Source: Euryodendron excelsum
Taxonomy: Eukaryota > Streptophyta > Magnoliopsida > Ericales > Pentaphylacaceae
Length of the DNA: 64,000 nucleotides
Assembly (NCBI GenBank): GCA_033060915.1
Contig: CM065394.1
Span: 9,463,501-9,527,500, forward strand
Direction of reading: 5' to 3'
Shown here: piece after piece, positions 45,534-55,719 of the stretch
Layout: the number at the start of each line of letters is the position of its first letter
Numbering within the stretch: position 1 is the stretch's first letter
Translations under genes and position numbers: made by a program
Notes under the pieces: model-generated
Database searches by the model: none
What the model saw: only the letters and a program-made list of their open reading frames with translations
Told to the model about the DNA's origin: nothing

Positions 45534-47386
45534 TCATAGGTCAAAGTCAATGTCATTTGGATCAAAATCCCCAAAACTCGGCATCGAATGAGGCGGATAG
45601 CTACTCGAAGCACCAGCATCCTGCAAAGAAGACAGAACCAAAATCAGCCGCATGGAAAGAAGAACTAAACAACAATAGAGTAAGAAGAAGGAGGGGAAAT
45701 ACAACATACCCCCCCCCCCCCACCACCCAACTGAGATAATCGAGCCGTCAGGGAAGCTACCTCAGCCTGGTACTGATCTCGCTCCATCTGGTACTGATCT
45801 CTCTGGTCTCTAACAGCAATAAACTCAGCCTGGGGCACATATCCTCCAGCTCAGTGCCACAAGTCAACCACCTCCTGGCCAACAACGTACCCGCCGACCA
45901 CTACCTCAAACCGGGTGAAGGCACTAACCGAATGAGTCCCAAAGTGTGTAGCGTAATCTGTATTTGGGGGAAATAGGAACTTGGCACCTGGTTGACGCTC
46001 CTGGTAAGGGATAGGCACTCCAGCCACTAGGGCTCCAAACATATACTCCGGTGGGGCTCCTGCTGATCGAAACTCCTCATGAAACTGCCGCCAGTGTCCT
46101 TATCCAAGATAGGACTCCCAAGTGTCATCATTGAGAAAAGCAGCTCTCACTAGGGAAAACGGGACCAAGTACCGAACTATCTCATAATGGACTGATCCAA
46201 TGAACGGCTGCCAGTTCACATCCCTCGCCTCAATCAACTCTAGGTTAGCCCGGAGCGTCATAAAATCGGTAATCTCCGATCGTTGGGCAACCCGGTTACG
46301 AGCCCACCTCAAAGCACGAGGATAGAGGTCACCCTCAACAACTGCAGGGCGACGAACAGGAAGGTACTCGTAGCTCCACCAGACGAGGAAAGGCCAAAAA
46401 CAAGTCATGCTACCCCAACGGGAAGAAGTCCGGACCCGCATCGACCGAAGAAAGCAGCGAAAGGAGAAGGATCCCCAGTCCAGCTCCAATAAGGCTCTAA
46501 GATCAACTACTATACTCACCAAACGACACGGCACGAGTGACTTGTTGTTGTTGCATAAGCAGCTAAAGATGATGTACAAAATAAGTCACCGTCTCATGAT
46601 GTCCCGCCTGGCAGGCGATGGCTCAGTAGCAAAGGTACGGTCATCCTGATTGATCCAAGAGACTGGAAAGGTAGAACGCTCAGGAGGAGGCAAGTCTAGC
46701 AGCAAACAGGCCCCGTCCCTATTGACTGACTGCAGGGTGCTCCACAGGCCGACAAAGGAAAGCCCTGTAATAATCGCCCAATCCAAAGGAGTGGTACCTA
46801 ACTCGAAGTCGACAAAATGAAAGGTCCCGGTCTCCCCGAACCACCTCTCAACAAGTGCCAGTACCAAATGCCGGTTCATGCGGTTAGCTTGTAATCCCAT
46901 GAAGGCGCCGAATCCGATCTCCGCCAAGAAGGCACGATATGACGGGGCAGCCCGCTGCATAGTCACAAAGACCTGATGAACGGCCCCTCTAAAAGCTGTA
47001 TGTAGCCACAGAGGGGGCAAATGCTGTCTGGAGTATACACCGGGATGATAGGCCAAATCCCCGAGTGGTGGAACATCCGGTACCTGCAGATCTCCCAAGT
47101 CAGCATCTGTCTGCCTATGCTTGGAGGAAGCTCTCCCATAATCGGTCACCTAAGCCCTAGGGCCCGGTACCTCCTCCTCTGCGCCAAACTCCTCTACGAA
47201 AGCCAGCTTAACTGGGGGAAAGGGGTCGACAGGCAACCTACTCCCTCGACCACTCTAACTAGATGCCGCCTGCCCAGTAGACCATCGGCTGCCCCTAGAC
47301 CGACTAAAGCCGCTAGTGGAATCTGTCCGAGCCGCCTTCCTCAAGCGGCGTCTCCTCTCAGAATCATCGTCACCTGCATCTACCAT
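45534..47386 (-). pseudogene. Antisense plant mobile domain (PMD) protein, element C copy (best preserved)
   Basis: From the ATG at 47386 the frame is kept without indel to about 45720. Only five stops interrupt it: 47255-47257 TAG, 47150-47152 TAG, 46586-46588 TGA, 46100-46102 TAA and 45851-45853 TGA. N-terminus (1-80) is basic and Ser-rich. PMD spans roughly residues 130-400, with ERWFGETGTFHF at about 180-191, DWAIITGLSFVG at about 202-213, then YIIFSCLCNNNKSL, LLELDWGSFSF and RALRWARNRVAQR. The C-terminus has RFEVVVGGYVVGQE, a QY-rich coiled-coil-like repeat, a run of 13 C (45709-45721) and a Pro/acidic tail. Length is about 615 codons. The PMD family (aminotransferase-like, MAIN/MAIL) is known both as plant genes and within transposable elements. 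Confidence 0.85.
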
Positions 47387-47387
47387 C

Positions 47388-48232
47388 CTAAAAAGGTAAG
47401 CCAAGGTGAGAATTGTTAATATATCGAGCAAACAATTGACATAATAAAGTAAAATGAAATAAACAACTACCACAAACAAAATAAATAAAAAGATTTCAAA
47501 TGATAAGTCAAAACAAATTTCCTACGTACACATTTTGATTTTCCAACTTCAAATCAAATCTCAAGGGTTTTCTGTCTTTTTCCTTCAAAAAAATTTTATT
47601 TCTAAAAACCCTTTCTAACTCTTTCCCTAATTTCTAAAAATTTCGGCAGAGTTTTGTTTAAAAATGGTCCCTACAACACCCATAACATTAACACAAAACG
47701 TGCACTTCACATTGTCACAATCACATAACATAGCACCCGTGCACACTTTTTAATTTTTCAAAACACATGATTTATTATTTTTTTCCAATAAATCAATAGT
47801 TTTGAAAAATGCCTTAAAATTCTTCAAAATCATTTGAAATTTTTTTCAAAAATATTCCTACATTTTTAGAATTTTAAGGAATTTCATCAATTTCTTGAGT
47901 TTTCTTATTTTCCTAAATTTTTTAAGTATTCACCGAGTTTTCAAAAAATCATGAAACTTCATACGGTTGATAAACACATTTTTCTAAAGCACATGGCACA
48001 AAAATCTAGCCAAAAAACCCAATGCCCAACCCTGTAGGAATAAATCCTCTATTCTTGCAGAAAATCCCCTTCACATACTCATATAAAATCACTCAAATTC
48101 AATCAAACAAGCACCAAAATGCAAAAATAACTTCACCGTCATGTTGAAAACATATCAGAACATCAATTTTCACTATTCACATGATTCAAACGAAATTCTA
48201 CACATCAAAATCAACAAAAGTGTGAAACTCAC
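47388..48232 (-). other. Probable leader intron of the PMD gene (element C)
   Basis: Minus-strand donor CCAAAAA|GTGAGT (48227-48232) and acceptor CTTTTTAG|GATG. 845 bp. One extra base in the upstream exon puts it out of frame with the PMD ATG here, so initiation in this copy would be at 47386. Confidence 0.5.
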
Positions 48233-48654
48233 TTTTTGGAAGTTCTCCGGCAAAATCTTCTCTTCCGGTGACTTTTCAGGCGATGTGGCCTCCTTTCACC
48301 AATCACCTACAATCCCCAAGAGGTGCCCCTTCAAGGTTCAAGTCGGTTTTCCTACAAACACTCTAAATCTTTCACAAAGTCTTCGAAATACCGGAACTGT
48401 TCGAGCCAGAAAATTTTCTGGTTTTATTCCAAAGCCTAGCGCCCCTAGCAAAGGCACCAAGCATTTTCTGTCAAAGACGCCACTCCTAGTGGTGCCAGCT
48501 CCAGAATTGCCCTTTTTCCCGCTAAAACTCGTTTTCGAGGGCCGTTCGGGCTTAATACCCATTTCCAAACCCCCGTTTTCCAAATCCGTCCCTCCGACAG
48601 CCTCACGGTCAACATAGGGCTCTTACTTTATCATTTTCTGTCATTGATAAGCAA
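48233..48654 (-). promoter_or_regulatory. Upstream exon and presumed promoter side of the antisense PMD gene (element C)
   Basis: Holds the leader exon (with EEKI-like codons as in A and B) and the palindromes at 48438-48499. Promoter activity is inferred from position only. Confidence 0.4.
48438..48499 (-). repeat. GGCGCC palindromes upstream of the PMD gene (element C)
   Basis: Diverged copies of the dyad (AGCGCCCCTAGCAAAGGCACC and GACGCCACTCCTAGTGGTGCC), about 205-265 bp upstream of the leader donor. Confidence 0.7.
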
Positions 48655-48675
48655 AGACAGAAAAAGAGAAGCAGC
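48655..48675 (+). other. Polypurine tract of element C
   Basis: AGACAGAAAAAGAGAAGCAGC directly before TGTAAGCACC of the 3' LTR. Confidence 0.75.
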
Positions 48676-50554
48676 TGTAAGCACCCTATTTTTTACCGCT
48701 CGGCGGTCTCCACTCCGTCCAGACTTGTGTTCAAGTCATTGGGGGATATTCCAATCAAAATAAACTCTCTAAGTCTAATCCCGTCAATTCATCGCTTCGC
48801 GGGCCTCACCAGGCCCAAAGAGAAGAAAAATGACCAAAATGCCCTTAAGGGCATTTTCCTTTCCATATTCCGAATCAGGCACGTTTTTCCGAAGACAGTA
48901 AGACCCCTTTCCAACTCCTTTCCAATCCCAATTCCAAACCCTCTCTCGAGACAGTTGATTCCTCGAGACAGTAAATCTACTTCAATCATACGCGACTTTC
49001 CGAAGACGATAAGACCCCTTTGCAATTCCAATCCCTATCTCGAGACAGCTGATTCCTCAAGACAATAAATCTACTCCAATCAGGCACGTCTTTCTGAAGA
49101 CGGTAAGACCCCTTTCCAATTCCTTTCCAATTCCAATTCCAAACCCTCTCTCGAGACAGTTGACTCCTCGAGACAGTAAATCTACTCCAATCAGGCACGT
49201 ATTTCCAAAGACGGTAAGACCCCTTTCCAATTCCTTTCCAATTTCAATTCCAATCCCTCTCTCAAGACAGTTGATTCCTCGAGACGGTAAATCTGTTCCA
49301 ATCAGGCGCGTCTTTCTGAAGACGATAAGACCCCTTTCCAATTCCAATCCCTCTCTCGAGACAGTTGATTCCTCGAGACGGTAAATCTATTTCAATTCAG
49401 GCACGTCTTTTCAAAGACGATAAGACCCCTTTCCAATTCCAATCCCTCTCTTGAGACAGTTTATTCCTCGAGACGGTCTGGCGCATTTTTCGAAGAAAAT
49501 CTCTTCGAAACGGTAAGTCCCTTTAAACCTATCGACTGGGGTGAGACCTTAAGTCCCCTAGATGGTAGAACGGTCCACCTTTGGCGCCTGCTAGCCCGCC
49601 AATGCAGAAATGTCCGTTAGGCACGCCTTTCGAGAAAGTTGATTCTCAGGCGCTAAGTCCCTTTAGCAGCTTCCCGAGATCAGGCAGTCTCAGGAATGAA
49701 CGCGAACTGTCAGAGTAGCAAAAATACTTACAAATATCACAAGCGTTAGAGTAGCAAAAATACTCATAAGCAGGTCGATAGAGGGAATTGCCAACAAACC
49801 CTTGTATCATATGACCACCATCAGACTGGCGAAAACACTCAAAACCTTGGTCAACACCAGTGCCTGCTAGCCCACTTCGGTAAAAAATGACCAAACAGCC
49901 CCTTGGGCCTTTTTTGGCACGTTTCTCGAGAATACACCTGAGTCTTCAGAACGGTAAGTCCAACCTTCCAAGATTGTCTTAAAGGCAATTCGGCATGATT
50001 AGGTGCCTTTTAGTCTGTTTCGGGCCAATTCCGAGACTTTTCGATCAAGATGACCATTTCGCCCTTAGGCATCCGAATGCCCCGAGAACCACACCGGCTC
50101 TAGGTATCAAACCGGTAACCTCTCGAGAACGCTTCTTATAGTATTCTCAACTTTCCTCTATCTTTCTGGATCATTCTGAGTCAGTTCCGGCAAACCTGGT
50201 ACAAAATTACCATTTTACCCCTGGTGGGCCGGTCGCCTTTTCCGACCACATTCAACTCTGGGTATCAAACCGACAACCATTGGGAACATTTTGAATAATG
50301 TTTCCACATCTCAAGTCATCTTCCGGCAGCTTTCCGACCCAATTGACCGTTTTGACCCTAATGGGCCGGTCAAATCCTTCCAATACATCCTATCTTTATT
50401 TTTCAAGTCAAATACCTCCAGGACACTATTCTAAGTGTTCCTGCCCTTTTTCGGCTCTCCAAGTCATTCTCGGCCTCTTCAAATCATTCTCGGACTTTCC
50501 GAAGTCACTCTTAGTAAAGCCAGGCTAAAAATTGCATGGTAGTCAGTAGTACAG
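48676..50554 (+). repeat. 3' LTR of element C, first part
   Basis: Starts TGTAAGCACCC. Contains a minisatellite of about six units (48876-49475) and 157-bp-type units around 50080-50330. It breaks off at TACAG (50550-50554), where solo LTR 2 is inserted. Confidence 0.9.
48876..49475 (+). repeat. Hairpin minisatellite in the C 3' LTR (about 6 units)
   Basis: Units of about 90-115 bp with CAGGCACGTCTTTCnGAAGA and paired CTCGAG blocks. The spacer is enlarged by extra TTCCAATTCC steps, and GGTAAGTCCCC is replaced by GGTAAGACCCC. Confidence 0.8.
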
Positions 50555-53500
50555 TGTCGCGCCTAGATTTTTTGCACTCGAGGAATACTCACCCAAGCGG
50601 GAAAAATGTTGTACTCTCTCGTTAGAACTCACCCTCCTAAAAGAATGAGTGCGACTAGGTTTGAATTGAAAATTGGATTTAAATAAAGGGCTTTTGAAAA
50701 AGATTTGGAGTCGCCACCTAATTTGATTAAGGTGAGTTAGGTCACCTAAACAATTTTGAAAATACCACCTCAAAAGAGGGTTTTTTTAGGAAAATAGGTT
50801 GTTTGGCAACCTTTGGAAAACATTTAGCCCTTTTTAGAAAAATAACTCCTATTGGTCTTTGAAATTAGTGATCTAGGTTCGGAGGTTGGTTACGTGTAGG
50901 GAAGATGTACTAAGCTATCACCCCACCCCGCCCTTTCGGTACCTACATGTCAATTTAACCTAGATTCATCTATGAGAGTCTTCAATTAACTATAGTTCAA
51001 TCCTATCCACTTTGAAAAACAATGCTTGAAAACTAACATGATGCATGGTATGCAAGTGCAATAGAAAAAAATTGAAAAATAAATTTAAAAGGAGATTGAT
51101 TTGATTTGAAAATAGATTTGAAGAGACGGAATTGAAATCGGAAAGTTTAAAAAAAATTGGAAATAGAAATTTGAAATTGGAAGTTTGAAAATAGATAGGA
51201 ATTTGAGATTTGAAAAGATTTTGAAAACCACACCCATGAGGGTGGAATTGAAAGTTTGAAAAATGTTGTGACCGCACCTATGAAGGTTGCCTACGTATCC
51301 CTTTGGGGAAATCAGGTCAGTCGTAGTTCGGACCAGAGTCCAATTGAAAATTGAAGAGTTGATTTGAGGAAGGAGATTGAATTGGAAGAAAGAGATCGAA
51401 TTGAAAATTGGATTTGATTTGAGATTAGAAAAGGAGATTGGAAATTGAAATTGAGAGGACTAGACTTGCTTTGGAAAGATTGAGTTTGGAAATACTTGAT
51501 TTTAGGAAAGCTAGACTTAGAAAAGAGAAGAGACTTAGAAAATATTTGACTTGACTTGGAAGGTTTAGGAAATTAGGGAAGATTGGATTTAGGAAATGTT
51601 TGAATTAAGAAAGGTTCGATTTAGGAAGGTTTTAGAATTAGGAAAGTTTCAACTTAGGAAAGTTTTGAATTAAGAAAGTTTCGAATTACGAGAGTTTTCA
51701 AATTAAGAAATTTTTTGAAATAGGAAAGTTTTGAAAATTGGGAAGTTTCGAGTTTAGGAAGTTTTCGAAAAAGGAAAGGTTTTAAGATTAGGAAAGTTCC
51801 CAAATTAGGAAAATTTTGAAAATCGGAAAGTTTTGAATTTAGAAATGTTTTGAATTAGGAAAAGTTTAGTTTAAGAAAGGCTTAGAATTTGGAAAGTTTC
51901 AAGTTAAGAAAGTTTTGAATTTTGTAATGTTTTGAAAAAGGGAAGTTTTGAATTTGGAAAGCTTTGAAAACAAGAAAGTTTTGAAAATAAGAAAGTTTTG
52001 TTTTAGGAAAGGTTTGAAAAAGGAAAGTTTTCAGTTGAGGAAATGTTTGAATTAAGAAAGTTTTGAGTTTAGAAAAGCCTTAGATTTAGAAAGATTTTGA
52101 AGTTTTGGAAAGTTTAGAACTTAGAAAGATTTAGGTTTAGAAAGATTTAATTGAAGAAAGTTTTGAATTTAGAATTTTAGAAAGATTTGACATTTAGAAA
52201 GTTTAAGATTTAGAAAATTTTAGAGTTTGAATTTTAGAAAATCTTGAAATTAGGAAAGGTTTGGGTTTGAAAAGTTAAGATTTGAAAAGAAGGTAGAATT
52301 AGGAAAGGGTTGAATTAGGAAAGATTTTTATGTTCAAGTTTTTGGAAACTTAAGGTTTAGGAAAGTGGAAGTTTAGGAAGGATTTGAATTAGGAAAGATT
52401 TGGATTTGGAAGAGATTGGTTTTGGTCTTTAAAAGAGAAAGTTTGATTTTGTTTCAAAAAACGGAGGATAGGATCTAGTTTCCTAAACGGGGAGATTGGA
52501 TTTGGTTTCTTAAAGGAAAGATTTGATTTGACAAGGATTTGGAAAGGGAGATTCTAGAAACCCTAGTTTTAAAAAATTGTAGTTTTGACGTAGAAAAGAG
52601 ATTTTGAAAACATGTATAGTTTGGATGAGAAAACAAGAGGTTTTCGAAACCTAGGTTTGGAGCAAAGTTTGAAAACCATGTTTTTGGGAAGAAAATTTAG
52701 GGTTTCCTAATTGTGGGTTCTAGGGCTTGACTTGGGCTCTAAGGAAAGAGTTTTTAGAAAGTGCGTTTTTGGAAACGAAGATTTTGAAAGGAAATCCTAA
52801 AGAGTTTCTAGAGGGAAGAATTTTTGGAAAGGATAGTTTTTTAGAAAGGTTTTTGGAGAGAGTTTTTTAGGAAGGTGAATCTAGGGAGTGTTTTTAGAAA
52901 GTGAATTTTGAGGAAAAGATTTTGGAGGGGAGTTGAAAAAGAGAGTTTTGAAAAATAGATTTTGGAAGGGAGTTTTTGAAAACAATTTTGAAGAGGAGAG
53001 TTTTAGGAAAGTATGTTGAAAAAGAGATTTTTAGGAAGAGATTTTTGAAGAGAGAGTTTTTGGAAAGTATAAAAACATCTCACTTTCCTAAAGCGATTCT
53101 AGCCATAAGAGGGCTAAAACCACTTTAAGAAAGTGGTTTTGGAAAACAATAAGATTTGAAAATATAGACCAAAAAGGTCACTTTTAATGCAACACTTTCC
53201 TAAAGCAACCCTAGCCATGGAAAGGCTAGAATCACCCTAGGATTGTGGTTTTGAAAACAAGTTTTTGAAAAAGAGATTTTGATGCAATTTTGAAAACAAG
53301 TTTGAAAACGTTTTGAAAAACAACTTTGAAAACGGTTTTTGGAAGATGTAAGACTATGATATACACAATGCAATTTGGGGTCGTGAACATACAAGGTTAA
53401 GGCTTCACCACATAATCAAGGGGGCCAGACCCACGTGGTCTTTGGTTAGACTAGAAGAAAGCCCCCGACACGGTGACTCTCTAATAGCCCAATCCTACAT

Positions 53501-53951
53501 ATGGACCGTGAATCTCCTTGTTTCAAGCATGCAAAGAAGGGGGGGGGGGGAAAGAGATGGGGGATTAAAATAGAGAAAACCCAAGTGGGTTGGAGAGAGA
53601 AGAGAGAGGGGGAAGTACAGAAAATTAAAGAAAAAGCCTACCGTATGTCTTCTTTATTTTGCACGCCGTGCAGTCTTCGATCTTCGGTCTTGATCTTCGT
53701 CTACCGTCTTCAAGAGTTGTCTTCAAGCTTCGGGTTACAGTTCCTCAAGTCTTCAAAAGATGGTTGAAGGCTAGGGTACGAGTGTATGGGGGAGTGTATG
53801 AGTGTATAGGAGGCTAGGGTTTGTGTTTAGTGGCTAGGGTTTGGGAGAACCTAGGGAGGCTAGGGTTTTGGAGGTGCTCGAGCTCTGTATATCGAAATAT
53901 AGGATTTTTAGGTTAAGTTTGCAGACCCTTTTCACGTTGAATGAGGCTCTG

Positions 53952-53959
53952 TATTTATA
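53952..53959 (-). promoter_or_regulatory. TATA box of solo LTR 2
   Basis: TATTTATA on the plus strand, TATAAATA on the minus, next to palindromes at 53976-54037. Confidence 0.6.
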
Positions 53960-55004
53960 GAAGTTGGACAAACCTGGCGCCTGTTGCAGTGGCGCTAGGC
54001 CATTTTCTGGCTTGACACCACTACTTGTGGCGCCAGCCAATTAGGAAAGGTTTAAGGTCAGCAAGCAACGTATCTTTGACTAGATTTGGGCGCCTGTACT
54101 AGTGACTACCATGCAATTTTTAGCCTGGCTTCACTAGGAGCAACTCCGGAAAGTCCGGGAATGATTTGAAGGAGCCAGGAATGACCCAGAAGGCCGGAAA
54201 GGAGTAGGAACACTTAAAATAGGGTCCTGGAGGTATTTGACTTGAAAAGTGAGGATAAGATGTGTCGGCAAGGTTGACTGGGCTCTTAGGGGCAAAACGG
54301 TTAATCAGACCGGGAAATTGCCGGGACAAACTCGGACTGCCCCAGGAGAAGACTTAGGATCTGGAAACATTATTTAGAATTTTCTAAGAGGTTGCCGGTT
54401 TGATTCTCAATGCCGGCGTGGTCGGAAAAGGAAACCGGCCCACCAAGGACAAAACGGTCATTTTGTACCGGGTTTGCCGGGACTGACTCGAAATGATCCA
54501 GAAAAGTAAAGGGGAGTTGAGATTACTATAAAAAGTAGCCTCAAGGGGTTACCAGTTTGATACCCAGAGCCGGTGTGGTCGAAAAAGGAGACCGGCCCTC
54601 TAGGGGCAAAACAGTCATTTTGTGCCGGGTTGGCCAGAACAGACTCGGAATGATCCGAAAAGGTAAAGGAAGGTTGAGAACACTATAAAAAGTATTCTTG
54701 GGACATTACCGGTTTGATACCCAGAGCCGGTGTGGTTCCCGGAGTGTTCGGATGTCTAGGGGCAAAATGGTCATCTTGACCGGAAAGTCCCGGAAAATGT
54801 CCACATGACAATTTGGACACTTTTCACCAAAGTGAGCTAACAGACACTGGTGTTAACCTAGGTTTTGAGTGCTTCCGCCACTCAAACGGTGTGAGTATTT
54901 TCGCGACTTGGACGGGGTTGATGATTTGTGAGTATTTCCGCTACTCTAACGGCTTTGTGAGTATTTCCGCTACTCTAACGGTTTGGTGAGTATTTTTGCT
55001 ACTC

Positions 55005-55330
55005 GGACCGTCTCGAGGAATAAACTATCTCGAGAGTGGGACTGAAAGCTGTCTTACCGTCTCCGAAGAGACGTGCCTGGATTGGAACCGTCTCGAGGAA
55101 TAAACTGTCTCGATAGTGGGATTGGAAAGGGGTCTTACCGTCTCCAAAGAGATGTGCCTGGATTGGAACCGTCTCGAGGAATAAACTGTCTCGAGAGTGA
55201 GTTTGGAAAGGGGTCTTACTGTCTCCAAAGAGACGTGCCTGGATTGTGAGTGTTTCCGCCACTCTAACGGTTTTGTGAGTAGTTTTGCTACTCGGACCGT
55301 ATCGAGCAATAAACTATCTCTTGAGAGGGA
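55005..55330 (-). repeat. 79-bp minisatellite in solo LTR 2 (3 units)
   Basis: Units ACCGTCTCGAGGAATAAACT ... GTCTTACCGTCTCC ... GAGACGTGCCTGGATTGGA at about 55010, 55088 and 55167. A further diverged copy follows after a GTGAGT-type block. Confidence 0.8.
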
Positions 55331-55534
55331 TTGGAATTGGAATAAGAAAAAACAATGCCTCTAAGGGCATTTTGGTCATTTTGCCTCTATTTGGGCCTGA
55401 CAGGCCAGCGAAGCGAAGGAAAGACAGAATTTGGACCTAGAGAATTGGTTTCGATAGGAATATGCCCACAATGACTTGAAAACAAGTCTGGACAGAGTGT
55501 AGACTGCCGAGCTGTAAAAAATGGGGTGCTTACA

Positions 55535-55539
55535 TACAG
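55535..55539. repeat. Target-site duplication of solo LTR 2, right copy (TACAG)
   Basis: Identical to 50550-50554. Confidence 0.9.
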
Positions 55540-55598
55540 GCGCCTAAATCTAGTCAAAGATATGTTGTTTGCCGACCTTAATAGTTTTCTAATTGGTT

Positions 55599-55697
55599 GG
55601 CGCCACTAGTAGTGGCGCCAAGCCAATATTTGGCCTGGCGCCACTCCTAATGGCGCCAAAAGCATTTTTGGCCTAGCGCCACTACAACAGGCGCCAG
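55599..55697 (+). repeat. GGCGCC palindrome cluster upstream of the TATA box (C 3' LTR)
   Basis: Contains the perfect dyad GGCGCCACTAGTAGTGGCGCC and two further copies, 15 bp before the TATA box. Confidence 0.85.
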
Positions 55698-55711
55698 GTC
55701 TACCCCATCTC

Positions 55712-55719
55712 TATAAATA
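55712..55719 (+). promoter_or_regulatory. TATA box of the C 3' LTR
   Basis: TATAAATA in CATCTCTATAAATACAGAGC, same context as in A. Confidence 0.65.

Larger units (their letters stand above)
50555..55534 (-). mobile_element. Solo LTR 2, antisense, nested in the 3' LTR of element C
   Basis: 4980 bp, begins TGTCGCGCCTAGATTT and ends GGGGTGCTTACA. It is flanked by the perfect 5-bp duplication TACAG (50550-50554 and 55535-55539). Removing it joins GTAGTCAGTAG-TACAG to GCGCCTAAATC, matching the unbroken A LTR. It contains no internal region, hence solo. TATAAATA lies on the minus strand at 53952-53959. Its minisatellite (55005-55330) has three 79-bp units and its 157-bp array about three copies (54390-54760). 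Confidence 0.95.

Noticed and set aside
49057..49347. Frames across the hairpin minisatellite (also 8651-8902, 48986-49198, 55025-55309)
   Set aside because: Pure tandem-repeat translation; frame and length follow unit number.
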